Source: Bacillota bacterium
GTDB lineage: Bacteria > Bacillota_C > Negativicutes > JAEYSJ01
NCBI GenBank assembly: GCA_023434855.1
Contig: JAEYSJ010000384.1
Span: forward strand, 13,502-77,501
DNA length: 64,000 nt
Reading direction: 5' to 3'
This document shows, in pieces, positions 53,935 to 63,549 of this stretch. Both the position numbers and the translations under genes were made by a program. The notes beneath the pieces were generated by a model. It searched no databases, had not been told where the DNA came from, and saw only the letters and a program-made list of their open reading frames with translations. How positions within the stretch are numbered: the first letter of the stretch is position 1; the number at the start of each line of letters is the position of its first letter.

Positions 53935-55143
53935 TTAATGACGCTGACACAGGTTGCATGGATTGGATTCAGCCATCTGACTACTAAAAGCTCCTAACGG
54001 AGACATCGCCCGCAGGCGCTCAACAATCTGCGGCAATACTTCCAGACAATAATCGATATCTTCCTCAGTATTGCTCCTGCCTAAAGTAATCCTTAGTGAA
54101 CCGTGAGCCACTTCATGAGTAAGCCCCATTGCCAACAATACATGGGAAGGATCTAGGGAACCGGACGTGCACGCAGACCCACTGGATGCAGCAATACCTT
54201 TTAAGTCAAGATTTAAAAGCAGCGATTCCCCTTCAACATATAAAAAACTAAAATTAACATTGCCAGGCATACGCATGGTAGGATGGCCATTAAGTTTAAT
54301 ATCGGTAACTTTTTCCTGAATACCTTTGATCAGTTTGTCGCGAAGCGCGGCAACATGAGCAATTCTTTCATCTATTTCCTGCTTGGCAATTTCGCAGGCT
54401 TTGCCAAGACCGACAATACCCGGTACGTTTTCTGTCCCCGCCCGCAGATTTCTTTCCTGACTTCCGCCTTGCTGAATGGATTCAATACGTACTCCTTTTC
54501 GCACATACAACGCCCCTACGCCTTTTGGGCCGTAGAATTTATGTCCTGATAGAGTAAGCAGGTCTATATTATATTCTTTCACATTAACTGGATAATTACC
54601 GACTACCTGTACAGCATCAGTATGAAAAAGTATGCCTTTTTCCCGGGCCAATTGTCCAATTTCCTTAATCGGCTGAAGAGTACCCACTTCATTATTGGCA
54701 AACATGACACTGATTAATATCGTTTTATCAGTAATCGCTTTCTTAACATCTTCCAGCCGCACCATGGCATGTTCGTCAACAGGCAGATAAGTTACCTCAA
54801 AACCTTGTTTCTCTAAATATTCGCAAGTATGTAACACAGCATGATGCTCAATAGCGGTAGTAATAATATGATTGCCTTTTTTACGGTTAGCGAAGGCTGC
54901 ACCCTTTAGTGCCCAGTTGTCCGATTCCGTTCCACCGCTGGTGAAAAATATCTCATTAGCGTTAGCACCAAGCAAAGCCGCAACTTTTTCTCTTGCCCCT
55001 TCTATTGCTTTACGTACTTCACGCCCGAAGGAATGAACGCTGGATGCATTTCCGAACTTCTCCACCATGTACTCCATCATTAATTTAGCCACTTCACCAT
55101 CAACAGGGGTAGTAGCCGAATGGTCAAAATAGATCTTCCTCAT
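53935..55143 (-). CDS. nifS: Cysteine desulfurase NifS/IscS
   Basis: This PLP enzyme takes sulfur from cysteine for Fe-S clusters and tRNA thiolation. The 402-residue protein has Lys202 in SGHKFYGPKG for PLP and the active-site Cys325 in SSGSACTSGSLDPSH. The C-terminus carries a second pair CNLCQRH. AGGGAGATGAAGC precedes ATG. It is placed between its probable repressor gene iscR and nifU. Confidence 0.95.
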   Translation of the reverse strand: MRKIYFDHSATTPVDGEVAKLMMEYMVEKFGNASSVHSFGREVRKAIEGAREKVAALLGANANEIFFTSGGTESDNWALKGAAFANRKKGNHIITTAIEHHAVLHTCEYLEKQGFEVTYLPVDEHAMVRLEDVKKAITDKTILISVMFANNEVGTLQPIKEIGQLAREKGILFHTDAVQVVGNYPVNVKEYNIDLLTLSGHKFYGPKGVGALYVRKGVRIESIQQGGSQERNLRAGTENVPGIVGLGKACEIAKQEIDERIAHVAALRDKLIKGIQEKVTDIKLNGHPTMRMPGNVNFSFLYVEGESLLLNLDLKGIAASSGSACTSGSLDPSHVLLAMGLTHEVAHGSLRITLGRSNTEEDIDYCLEVLPQIVERLRAMSPLGAFSSQMAESNPCNLCQRH

Positions 55144-55161
55144 GATGCTTCATCTCCCTAT

Positions 55162-55590
55162 CTATTTTTTTACCTTCTCTTCCCGGCATAAATCGGCGAG
55201 AGTAATAGAATCCAACACTTCATTAATACTGTCACGCACTTTGGCCCAAACCCCCCGCGTCACACAGATATTAGCCCGTTCACAGTATTTATTATCTTCA
55301 ATATCACCTAATAAACAATCTACCGGGGCGATAGGACCTTCCATAATTCTAATAATATCCCCTACAGAAACCTGGTCCGGGTCCTTGGTCATCAGATATC
55401 CGCCCTGAGCTCCACGGATACTGTAGACATATCCCGCTTTACGTAGAATACCCATTAACTGCTCCAGGTAATGTTCAGATATTCCCTGTCTGGCAGCTAC
55501 ACTTTTCAGCGATATTGGGCCTTGTCCATGATGCAGTGCTAAATCATACATAGCAGCCACACCGTAACGTCCTTTGGTTGACAGCTTCAC
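55162..55590 (-). CDS. iscR: Rrf2 family regulator, IscR-type
   Basis: The 142-residue protein has an N-terminal winged helix (KGRYGVAAMYDLALH, QGISEHYLEQLMGILRKAGYV, RGAQGGYLM) and three cysteines, Cys92, Cys103 and Cys109, placed to hold an Fe-S cluster. IscR-type proteins sense cluster supply and repress isc operons. It starts at GTG 55590 with AGGAGAG upstream. A strong promoter with an inverted repeat just downstream lies 50-80 bases before it, which fits autoregulation. Confidence 0.93.
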   Translation of the reverse strand: MKLSTKGRYGVAAMYDLALHHGQGPISLKSVAARQGISEHYLEQLMGILRKAGYVYSIRGAQGGYLMTKDPDQVSVGDIIRIMEGPIAPVDCLLGDIEDNKYCERANICVTRGVWAKVRDSINEVLDSITLADLCREEKVKK

Positions 55591-55618
55591 AATAATCTCT
55601 CCTGCTTTTCCGAGTATT

Positions 55619-55635
55619 ACGATAGGTTTTGTCGT
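55619..55635. promoter_or_regulatory. Candidate IscR operator
   Basis: ACGATAGGTTTTGTCGT is an imperfect inverted repeat (ACGA...TCGT) positioned directly downstream of the -10 box of the iscR promoter, where a bound repressor would block transcription. The assignment to IscR is inferred from position. Confidence 0.4.
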
Positions 55636-55640
55636 ATATA

Positions 55641-55669
55641 AATATACCAGAAAAGCCTAGCCTTGTCAA
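55641..55669 (-). promoter_or_regulatory. Sigma-A promoter for iscR-nifS-nifU(-mnmA)
   Basis: TTGACA (55664-55669) and TATATT (55641-55646) are separated by 17 bases on the minus strand. The transcript would start about 45 bases before the iscR GTG. Confidence 0.75.
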
Positions 55670-55789
55670 AGCATCATTTAGCAAACAAAACATTTTTTAT
55701 TATTTTGATTTTTTATCGCAAATAATATGCTTCATATATGCCGTACAGTCAATTTTGCACCCTAAATAAATCCGGCGGATAAACCCAAA

Positions 55790-55813
55790 AATGAACCGTT
55801 CTAATGGTTCATT
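55790..55813 (-). other. Hairpin upstream of the iscR promoter
   Basis: AATGAACC and GGTTCATT pair around an eight-base loop, with TTTT on the minus strand. It lies between the iscR promoter and the terminators behind glnN. It could be a third terminator or an operator; the remaining sequence of 55591-55989 is AT-rich without a gene. Confidence 0.4.
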
Positions 55814-55885
55814 CTTGTCTATCCTATCTTCTTATAATTTATAATTCTATTTGGCTTTTTTTGTATCCTGCCTTAACTTGAAAAA

Positions 55886-55918
55886 AAACTCTCAACATTT
55901 GTTGAGAGTTTTTTTTCA
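55886..55918. terminator. Bidirectional terminator
   Basis: AAAACTCTCAACA and TGTTGAGAGTTTT form a long stem with a three- to four-base loop, with eight A on one side and eight T on the other. It lies between glnN and iscR. Confidence 0.8.
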
Positions 55919-55950
55919 AAATGCATAAAGAAGGAGATGTCAATACAAAA

Positions 55951-55974
55951 CCGGGCTTCAAATCTGAAGCCCGG
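55951..55974 (-). terminator. Terminator of glnN
   Basis: CCGGGCTTCA and TGAAGCCCGG form a 10-bp stem with a four-base loop, followed on the minus strand by TTTTG. It lies 16 bases after the glnN stop. Confidence 0.85.
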
Positions 55975-55989
55975 CTTTTACATCAAATA

Positions 55990-58071
55990 TTATACATTGA
56001 ATAACAGATCGCCATAGGTAGGAATTGGCCATGCATCTTCATCCACCAGAGTCTCAAGTGAATCAGCAACTTCTCTTAGTGCAGACATTTTTTCAAATAC
56101 GTCAAATTTAAACATTGCGGCTTGTTCATAGGTATTGCCATGAGCGTTTGCAGCTTTCTCAACTGCAGCTTCCAGCACGGCAATATTTTTCTTCAAAGAC
56201 CCAGTCAAAGCAGATATTTCTGTTAAGAGCTCTGTCTGAGCCGTCAAATCAGCTGCCACTCCAGTAGCCTTGATGGAATTAATCGAATCAGCGACATTTG
56301 TTGCATAGTAAACTGCTGCAGGAAGAATCTGGCGCTTAGCCATGTCAAGCATGGTCAAAGCTTCAATATTGATGGTCTTAATATAGGTCTCGAGCGCGAT
56401 CTCATAACGAGATTCCAATTCCACTTTGCTCAATACCCCGTGTTTTTCCATTACCGCGATATTCTTAGGGGAAATTAAAGCTTTACTTGCTTCAACAGTA
56501 GTTTTAATATTCGGCAGACCGCGTTTTTCGGCCTCAACTACCCATTCATCAGTATAGTTGTTTCCGTTAAATACGATTCGTTTATGCTTAGTTACATACT
56601 CTTTAAGTATTGTTTTAACTTCAGCATCTACATCGGTAGCCTTTTCCAGTCTGGTAGCAACTTCACCAAGTATTTCCGCTACGATTGTATTTAAGGTGTA
56701 ATTGGGAGCTGCAATGGATGCAGAGGACGGAACCATTCTGAACTCAAACTTATTGCCGGTAAACGCAAAGGGAGATGTTCTGTTTCTGTCGGTTGCGTCT
56801 TTGGGCAAAGCAGGAAGTGTGGTAACGCCAACTTCCATATGCCCGCCAACTTTGGAGCTTCTGGCACCGCCATTTTCAATTTGCTCCAATATATCTTGGA
56901 GTTGTTCGCCTAAGAAAATGGAAATAATAGCCGGAGGAGCTTCGTTGGCGCCTAAACGATGATCATTACCGGGATTAGCGGCTGATACTCTTAATAGATC
57001 AGCATACTCATCCACAGCTTTAATAACTGCGCACAAGAATACAAGGAACTGGGCATTATCATGTGGGGTTGTACCTGGATCTAACAGATTCATGCCGTCA
57101 TCTGTTCCCATGGACCAGTTGTTGTGCTTACCGGAGCCATTAATGCCGGCAAAGGGTTTTTCATGCAATAAACACACCAGATCGTGATGCAAGGCAACTT
57201 TTTTCATCACGTCCATCATAAGCTGGTTATGATCAGTAGCAATATTTGTCGTGCTAAAGATAGGAGCTAATTCATGCTGCGCAGGGGCAACTTCATTATG
57301 CTTAGTTTTGGCGTTTACGCCAAGTTTCCAAAGCTCTTCATCCACTTCTTTCATGAAGCCGGAGATTCTTTCCTTAATCGAACCAAAATAATGATCTTCC
57401 AATTCTTGTCCTTTGGGAGCCGCTGCGCCAAAAAGAGTTCTTCCGGTGTAGATCAAGTCTTTTCTTTGATCATATAAGTTTTTATCAACTAAAAAATACT
57501 CTTGTTCCGGTCCGACAGTTGTAATTACTTTCTTGGATGTTGTATTGCCCAGTGCTCTCAATACGCGTATAGCTTGCTTTGACAATGCTTCCATCGAACG
57601 CAGTAATGGAGTCTTTTTATCCAATGCTTCCCCAGTGTAGGATACGAACGCCGTTGGGATATATAACGAACTGTCTTTAACAAAGGCCGGCGATGTGCAA
57701 TCCCATGCAGTATATCCTCTAGCTTCAAATGTAGCTCTAAGACCACCGGACGGGAAGGATGACGCATCAGGTTCACCTTTGATTAACTCTTTGCCTGAGA
57801 ATTCCATAATCGCTTTACCATCAGCGGTCGGAGAAATAAATGCGTCATGTTTTTCGGCAGTTATACCAGTTAGTGGCTGGAACCAATGGGTAAAGTGAGT
57901 TGCACCTTTTTCAACTGCCCAGTCTTTCATGGCGTTAGCCACGACATCGGCAATTGCTGGATCTAAAGAAAGTCCCGCTTCGATTGTCTTCTTTAAAGCT
58001 TTATATGTAGCTTTAGGAAGACGCTCCTTCATTACCGCATCATTAAAAACATCTGATCCAAAAATGTTCAT
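55990..58071 (-). CDS. glnN: Type III glutamine synthetase GlnN
   Basis: Glutamine synthetase joins ammonium and glutamate at the cost of ATP. At 693 residues and with [40 protein letters not shown] and [19 protein letters not shown] it is the long GlnN type, known from Bacteroides and clostridia. I start at MNIFGSD (58071) because AAGGAGG lies 8 bases upstream; the ATG at 58098 has no site. It shares the region with glnK and amt, and a motif cluster upstream suggests specific control. Confidence 0.95.
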   Translation of the reverse strand: MNIFGSDVFNDAVMKERLPKATYKALKKTIEAGLSLDPAIADVVANAMKDWAVEKGATHFTHWFQPLTGITAEKHDAFISPTADGKAIMEFSGKELIKGEPDASSFPSGGLRATFEARGYTAWDCTSPAFVKDSSLYIPTAFVSYTGEALDKKTPLLRSMEALSKQAIRVLRALGNTTSKKVITTVGPEQEYFLVDKNLYDQRKDLIYTGRTLFGAAAPKGQELEDHYFGSIKERISGFMKEVDEELWKLGVNAKTKHNEVAPAQHELAPIFSTTNIATDHNQLMMDVMKKVALHHDLVCLLHEKPFAGINGSGKHNNWSMGTDDGMNLLDPGTTPHDNAQFLVFLCAVIKAVDEYADLLRVSAANPGNDHRLGANEAPPAIISIFLGEQLQDILEQIENGGARSSKVGGHMEVGVTTLPALPKDATDRNRTSPFAFTGNKFEFRMVPSSASIAAPNYTLNTIVAEILGEVATRLEKATDVDAEVKTILKEYVTKHKRIVFNGNNYTDEWVVEAEKRGLPNIKTTVEASKALISPKNIAVMEKHGVLSKVELESRYEIALETYIKTINIEALTMLDMAKRQILPAAVYYATNVADSINSIKATGVAADLTAQTELLTEISALTGSLKKNIAVLEAAVEKAANAHGNTYEQAAMFKFDVFEKMSALREVADSLETLVDEDAWPIPTYGDLLFNV

Positions 58072-58297
58072 TCCGAATGCCTCCTTATTATCTTTCATTT
58101 TGTTGATATAATGTTATAACTTTAACCAAAATTAAATTTGCTATCTACTGATTACGATGGCAAAATCCTAATTTGGCAAAATTAGTTAAGCCGGCTGCAA
58201 AAATATAGATGGGTGCCTTTAATATAAAAAGACAGGCCCCTCCCAAATATTGGTTGAGAACAGACAACAGAGCAATAAAAAACACCAAATACAACAT

Positions 58298-58399
58298 AGT
58301 GTAAATAGTCTATGCTACACTGGCGCCATTGCCGGAAAAAATATTATAATTTTATACACCATTAATACCAAAAAATGTGTATTAATTATTTTATGTGTA
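58298..58399. promoter_or_regulatory. Cluster of TGTGTA/TACACT motifs upstream of glnN
   Basis: AGTGTA (58298) and TACACT (58316) form an inverted pair; TACAC occurs again at 58355, TGTGTA at 58376 and 58394. Five copies in 102 bases in a very AT-rich gap look like binding sites for a regulator. The rest of 58072-58506 holds no gene that I can support. Confidence 0.35.
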
Positions 58400-58506
58400 A
58401 AATTGTAATATAAATTGGCTGTTTTGTCCAGAGATAAGCGTAGTTTTTTTTATTATTAACGCATTGCTTAAAAATATTACAGTATACTTTCACCGACGAC
58501 ATCCAA

Positions 58507-59907
58507 TCATTCTTGCTGCAGTTCAGTCGCCTGAATTACGCGGGGTGACTGTTCCACCTGAGATATTTGGTCAATTTCACTACCCGTTGCAGTCTCCAGT
58601 TCCTTAAATTTGCGGGCGCTTACCAGCACTCTTGTTTCCAGTGTGCCAACAGCCTTGTTGTAGGCCTCCACCGAATTACCGAGACTCCTGCCAAGCCTGG
58701 ACATATGCCCGCCCAAATCGGCTAAGCGCTTGTATAAATCACGCCCAAGAGCGCTAATCTCTTTCGCATTTTGCGCGATACTCTCCTGTCGCCAACCATA
58801 GGCAACTGCCCGCAATAAGGCAATCAGGGTTGTCGGCGTTGCCAATATGACCCGCTGCTCAACTCCATATTCAATCAAAGCAGGGTCATATTCCAATGCC
58901 GAGCTGAAGAACGTCTCACCAGGCAGAAAAAGCACCACAAATTCAGGTGTATGTTGGAACTGATCCCAATAGGATTTCTTGCTCAAGGCAATCATATGGT
59001 TTCTTACATGCCGCGCATGTTCCTTCATTTTTGCCTGCCGTTCATTCTCATCAATTGCATCAAGGGCCTCTAAATAAGCTGCCAGCGGCGCCTTGGCGTC
59101 AACAATGATATTTTTTTTAGCCGGCAGACGCACCAGCATATCAGGCCGCAAGCGACCGTCTTCAGCGTTAACACTTTCTTGCTCATAAAAATCGCAGTGG
59201 TCTACCATCCCGGCCATTTCAACAACCCGCTTCAGCTGGATCTCCCCCCACCGTCCCCGCACTACCGGAGTACGCAGCGCCTTTACCAAATTAGCTGTTT
59301 CAGTGCGCAACTGGTGTTGTGTTTCCAGCAGAGAACGCACCTGCTGGGTAATTGACTCATAAGCACCGGTGCGGGCCTTCTCCAATTCCTGAATTTTGGA
59401 ATCCACCTTATCTAAAGATTCTTTCACCGGTTTAACTAGATCGTTAATCGCCTGCTGGCGCTTATCCAAATCTCCTTTGGCGCCTTCCTGGAATTTTTCC
59501 AGCGTAGCCTTGGCCAAATCTAAAAATGACTGGTTATTACTATATAAGGCTTTTGCCGATAAAGCTTTAAAAGAATCCGCAAATTTTTGCCGCGCTTCAT
59601 CCAGCACAGAAAGTTTGGCTTCAACAGTTGCCCGTTCTGTTTCAAGCGTCGCCCGCAGTTCCGCTCGTTCTTCTTTTAATTGAATTACAGTTTCCGTAAT
59701 TGTCTGCAACTGTACTTCTTTATCCTTAATTTCCTCCAGCAAGTTTTCCTGGCGTATTTGGGCCTCGTCAAACTTTGCCGCTAAAATAGCCTGTTCCGCC
59801 TTTCCTACCGACTTTGCAATCAACCATGCGCCAAACCCGCCGAGTAATAGGCCTAATACAAAAAACAACAGATACATACCAATATTTATGATTGCAATCA
59901 CCCTCAT
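58507..59907 (-). CDS. rmuC: RmuC family protein
   Basis: RmuC proteins limit recombination at inverted repeats and are predicted nucleases. The 466-residue protein has an N-terminal membrane helix (about 10-30), a long coiled coil (about 35-200) and the RmuC domain with RGRWGEIQLKRVVEMAGM, RLPAKKNIIVDAKAPLAAY and FLPGETFFSSAL. The start is uncertain: ATG 59907 has no good site and ATG 59877 is an alternative. It separates amt from glnN. Confidence 0.92.
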   Translation of the reverse strand: MRVIAIINIGMYLLFFVLGLLLGGFGAWLIAKSVGKAEQAILAAKFDEAQIRQENLLEEIKDKEVQLQTITETVIQLKEERAELRATLETERATVEAKLSVLDEARQKFADSFKALSAKALYSNNQSFLDLAKATLEKFQEGAKGDLDKRQQAINDLVKPVKESLDKVDSKIQELEKARTGAYESITQQVRSLLETQHQLRTETANLVKALRTPVVRGRWGEIQLKRVVEMAGMVDHCDFYEQESVNAEDGRLRPDMLVRLPAKKNIIVDAKAPLAAYLEALDAIDENERQAKMKEHARHVRNHMIALSKKSYWDQFQHTPEFVVLFLPGETFFSSALEYDPALIEYGVEQRVILATPTTLIALLRAVAYGWRQESIAQNAKEISALGRDLYKRLADLGGHMSRLGRSLGNSVEAYNKAVGTLETRVLVSARKFKELETATGSEIDQISQVEQSPRVIQATELQQE

Positions 59908-59949
59908 TTTTCAACAGATAAATAATTATAATTATAATAAAAAAAAGGC

Positions 59950-60135
59950 AAACCGCCAAGGAATTATTGTTTCTATCACCAAGAGCGCCAAGGACGCCAA
60001 GGGATTTTTGTTGTTCTCTGTTGGTATTATCCTGACTCTGCAAACAATATATTGCTAAAAAGCCAACGCCAGAACATCATCATTCAAATTTTTCAATATT
60101 TTTCTTACTATTTTCCTTGGCGTCCTTGACGGTTA
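59950..60135. repeat. Palindromic CCGCCAAG repeat (copy 4, divergent and long)
   Basis: AACCGCCAAGG at the left is matched by CCTTGGCGTCCTTGACGGTTA at the right, with a centre of over 100 bases that also contains CACCAAGAGCGCCAAGGACGCC. It is the most diverged copy and lies between rmuC and amt. The gap 59908-60205 holds nothing else but the amt terminator. Confidence 0.75.
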
Positions 60136-60171
60136 ATCCGTTCCCAAAACAAACGCTTTATACTAAAAAGT

Positions 60172-60203
60172 AAAGCCCAGGCTGATAATCGCCCGGGCTT
60201 TTT
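60172..60203 (-). terminator. Terminator of amt
   Basis: AAAGCCCGGGC and GCCTGGGCTTT pair around an eight-base loop on the minus strand, followed by ACTTTTTAG. It lies next to the amt stop. Confidence 0.7.
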
Positions 60204-60205
60204 CA

Positions 60206-61525
60206 CTATAAATTAGACTCAGCAAAGCTTTTTTCGGTGACAACAACCTCACCGTGACTGGGGACTTGGTTAAATGTTTTTAACGGATTGTATTCCAAAT
60301 TATTATACGCAGTCATGCCATGTTCACTAAGATCTAACCCCTCGAGCTCATCTTCCACTGACACTCTGATACCTACGACAGCTTTCAATAAGCTAAACAG
60401 ACCGTAACTGCTGGCAAAACCCCATGCCGACACTGCCAGTACGCCAAGAAGCTGTATTCCCAGCAACCCTGTGCCGCCACCGTACAATAGACCACCTTTT
60501 TCCGCAAAAATACCAACAGCAATAGTGCCAAATGTGCCGCACACTCCGTGAACTGCAATAGCCCCAACCGGATCATCCGCTTTTATTCTGTCAAAGAAAG
60601 AAACAGCCCATACAACCAGAATCCCGGCAACAGCGCCAATCACTACAGCGCTGACAGGCTCCACATAAGCACAGCCGGCAGTAATTGCCACCAAGCCGCC
60701 TAACGCTCCATTGATAGCCATACTAGGATCTACTTTGCCGAACTTGGCCATAGTATACAGAGCAGCCAGCGTGCCTCCGGCTGCAGCAGCCAAATTGGTA
60801 TTTACCGCTATCCGGGCAGTATTTAAATCCAGACCGGATAAAGTGCTGCCGGGATTGAAACCAAACCAGCCAAACCAGAGAATAAACGCACCTAAAGCGG
60901 CAAGGGGCAAATTATGTCCAGGCATAATATTCATTGATCCATCTTTGTTAAATTTACCGGTTCTTGGACCAAGCGCCAACACTGCGGCCAGTGATGCCCA
61001 GCCGCCAAGGGAGTGTACTACAGCCGACCCGGCAAAATCAAGCATCCCTAACTTATTCAGCCAGCCGTCGCTGCTCCAAACCCAGTGTCCGGCCATCGGA
61101 TAAATCACAACAGTAGCCATGAAAGAAAAAACTATGTACGGTGCAAATTTCATTCTTTCAGCTACAGCACCGGACACAATTGTTGCCATGGCAATAGCAA
61201 ATGCAGCCTGAAATATCCAATAGGCGTATACAGGAATCTTAAGTCCCAGATGATCCATGTTTCCTTGCAAAAAGAAACCGGAAAACCCGATAATACCAGC
61301 CTTATCCAAACCATACATAAGGGCAAAACCAAAAGCGAAATAACCGAGCATGCCGACGGTACAATCCATTACTACTTTCATAATAATATTCAATGAGTTC
61401 TTACTGCGAATAAACCCCGCCTCCAGTGCTGCAAAGCCGCCTTCCATCAGAAACACCAGCGCAGCACACAATAACACCCATACCGTATCAATGCCAGTTC
61501 CTAATGAGTTAATTGTGATTTCCAT
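60206..61525 (-). CDS. amt: Ammonium transporter Amt
   Basis: The 439-residue protein has about eleven membrane helices and the Amt signatures MEGGFAALEAGFIRSKN, DFAGSAVVHSLGGWASL, LPLAALGAFILWFGWFGFNPGS and VHGVCGTFGTIAVG. It moves ammonium across the membrane and is blocked by GlnK when nitrogen is plentiful. The start MEITINS has GGAGGGTGTAAA upstream. It follows glnK, but a promoter and a large hairpin lie between, so amt is probably controlled separately as well. Confidence 0.96.
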   Translation of the reverse strand: MEITINSLGTGIDTVWVLLCAALVFLMEGGFAALEAGFIRSKNSLNIIMKVVMDCTVGMLGYFAFGFALMYGLDKAGIIGFSGFFLQGNMDHLGLKIPVYAYWIFQAAFAIAMATIVSGAVAERMKFAPYIVFSFMATVVIYPMAGHWVWSSDGWLNKLGMLDFAGSAVVHSLGGWASLAAVLALGPRTGKFNKDGSMNIMPGHNLPLAALGAFILWFGWFGFNPGSTLSGLDLNTARIAVNTNLAAAAGGTLAALYTMAKFGKVDPSMAINGALGGLVAITAGCAYVEPVSAVVIGAVAGILVVWAVSFFDRIKADDPVGAIAVHGVCGTFGTIAVGIFAEKGGLLYGGGTGLLGIQLLGVLAVSAWGFASSYGLFSLLKAVVGIRVSVEDELEGLDLSEHGMTAYNNLEYNPLKTFNQVPSHGEVVVTEKSFAESNL

Positions 61526-61556
61526 TTTACACCCTCCACTTGTAATAATAACAAAA

Positions 61557-61633
61557 AGCCAAGCCTTATATTTAAGTACATTGTATACAGTATGCAAAAT
61601 GCACATACAAGTACTTAAATATAAAACTTGGCT
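61557..61633 (-). promoter_or_regulatory. Attenuator-like hairpin in the amt leader
   Basis: On the minus strand AGCCAAG and TTATATTTAAGTAC pair with GTACTTAAATATAA and CTTGGCT, a stem of about 22 bp with one small internal loop, closing a 31-base loop that itself contains GCATTTTGCATAC. It is followed by TTTTTG and then the amt ribosome binding site. It can end the glnK transcript or act as an attenuator for amt. Confidence 0.65.
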
Positions 61634-61663
61634 CCGTTGCCAAATTAATTATCTTCAATGATT

Positions 61664-61691
61664 ATCATACCACAAAATGTAAAAATTTCAA
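61664..61691 (-). promoter_or_regulatory. Candidate sigma-A promoter for amt
   Basis: TTGAAA (61686-61691) and TATGAT (61664-61669) are 16 bases apart on the minus strand, in the glnK-amt gap and before the large hairpin. Transcripts starting here would carry the hairpin in a leader of about 130 bases. Confidence 0.5.
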
Positions 61692-61714
61692 CTACTATTT
61701 AATAAATTCAGACT

Positions 61715-62119
<405 letters not shown>

Positions 62120-62278
62120 TTATTGAACTGTCTGAAAATAAAGGTCGTTTTTTGTACAATTTAACATTGTAGCAAATCACACCGTTCTCTAGCCGAGATC
62201 CACATGTCTGCCTCGCATCCCTTATTACATTTTATTGTAGACTTACATAGAATGTTAATAATTTTTTTAAGCGTTAAA

Positions 62279-62308
62279 GAGACGCAGGGACGGTTCCTAT
62301 GTCTCGTT
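62279..62308 (+). repeat. REP-like sequence with GGGACGGTTC core (second copy)
   Basis: GAGACGCAGGGACGGTTCCTATGTCTC is bounded by GAGAC/GTCTC and shares the core with the copy at 2567-2612 in the other orientation. It lies 230 bases upstream of the glnK start in a gap (62108-62569) that otherwise contains only one CCGCCAAG repeat. Confidence 0.5.
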
Positions 62309-62407
62309 CTTTTAACTACAAAATACAGTAAAAAAATCAACAAAACAAAAAACGCCCAGCGTCTTTGAATATCCATTAGACAATCACCAAATTGTTAAAG
62401 ACATAGC

Positions 62408-62502
62408 TAACCGCCAAGGACGCCAAGAGCGCCAAAAAACATTAAAAAAACATCGGATTGCATTAATAAATTTCTTGGCGTTCTTGGCGTCCTTGGCGGT
62501 TA
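62408..62502. repeat. Palindromic CCGCCAAG repeat (copy 5)
   Basis: TAACCGCCAAGGACGCCAAG is matched by CTTGGCGTCCTTGGCGGTTA. The left flank from about 62349 (ACGCCCAGCGTCTTTGAATAT) is nearly the same as that of copy 2 at 12084. Confidence 0.85.
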
Positions 62503-62569
62503 ACCGTTTAATTATTCAACTATTGCCGTCATAAAGTGCACATGCTCACACGCAGGATAGCTGTCCGCA

Positions 62570-63334
62570 TCACAGTATCCCTACCCAATAATCGGATACC
62601 AAGTTCGCTGTGAAGTAATCAAATGGCATGTAGCAGTAGCCCTTATCTCCCCAGTTTGTGCCCCAACTATTGCGAATAATGAAATACCCGGTATTGCCGT
62701 TGGCGGACATATTTACATCATAGCCTACAGCCAGGACACAGTGGCCTCCAAGAAGCTGTTCATTGCAAGTATCAGGTACAGGTACAATACCGGTTTGGGT
62801 GACGCCATCAGATTCAAAAGACTCATAAACTTGGAAACCGATTACCACAGGGTGCCCTTCGGCCAAAGCGGCTTTCATAAGTGCCTTGGAATTAACAACA
62901 TGATATTCACTAATCTTGTAAGATGCAGCATCGGTGATATCCTGGTTAGTAGGAGCAGTAGTGTAATCCTGATCGCTGTACGGCATTTCCAACTCCGGAC
63001 ATACACCGGTAAATTTGAGTACATCCATACCATCAACAGGCATAGCACCACTATCCTGATCGGTAGTTCCTTCTTTTAATCGTTCTTCATAGTAGAGAAA
63101 TGCTCTAGATAATGGAACTAGCGTTTGACCGGCCTGAATTTCCATATACTCCCGCAACCCAACGATAGCATGGGCTGTGCATGAACCCTGCTCGCCCTGA
63201 TCTTCAACAGGACTGCAATATTGCCGCAGATCGACTTTGAGTGGCAGTTCCGTCTCAGTATGATACTTTGTTGCCGAATATTGCTTATGGGATAAAAGTC
63301 TCTTACTCGGTATCATCCCGTACTTTCTGGTCAT
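62570..63334 (-). CDS. C1 family (papain-like) cysteine peptidase
   Basis: The 254-residue protein is a compact papain fold with Cys52 (DQGEQGSCTAHA), His198 (GGHCVLAVGYD) and Asn222 (IRNSWGTNWGDKG). No signal peptide, membrane helix or long inhibitory propeptide is visible, so it appears cytoplasmic or released in another way. AAGAGGAGGGTTTCACC precedes ATG. Bacterial C1A peptidases are scattered and often linked to environmental species. It stands alone between repeats, which could mark acquisition by transfer. The substrate is unknown. Confidence 0.9.
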   Translation of the reverse strand: MTRKYGMIPSKRLLSHKQYSATKYHTETELPLKVDLRQYCSPVEDQGEQGSCTAHAIVGLREYMEIQAGQTLVPLSRAFLYYEERLKEGTTDQDSGAMPVDGMDVLKFTGVCPELEMPYSDQDYTTAPTNQDITDAASYKISEYHVVNSKALMKAALAEGHPVVIGFQVYESFESDGVTQTGIVPVPDTCNEQLLGGHCVLAVGYDVNMSANGNTGYFIIRNSWGTNWGDKGYCYMPFDYFTANLVSDYWVGIL

Positions 63335-63549
63335 GGTGAAACCCTCCTCTTATTTTCTAATTTGAGACTCTCAAAAGATTGTAGTGATCAATATACCATT
63401 ACTCACAGCGTTAGAAAAAGATTCGGGATTTACCCCGGTATTCATATTTCAATTTCATCAATGGATATATATGTAATTTATGTAATTATAATACAATAAA
63501 ATTATGACTAAAATATGACGAAATTGCGGTCAAACCGAAAATAAAAAAA

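Noticed and set aside
58072..58297. Glutamine or other riboswitch before glnN
   Set aside because: I found no conserved riboswitch core; only AT-rich sequence with small inverted repeats.
59768..60043. Minus-strand frame of 91 residues overlapping the 5' end of rmuC
   Set aside because: It starts in a repeat and runs out of frame through rmuC, which has clear family motifs.
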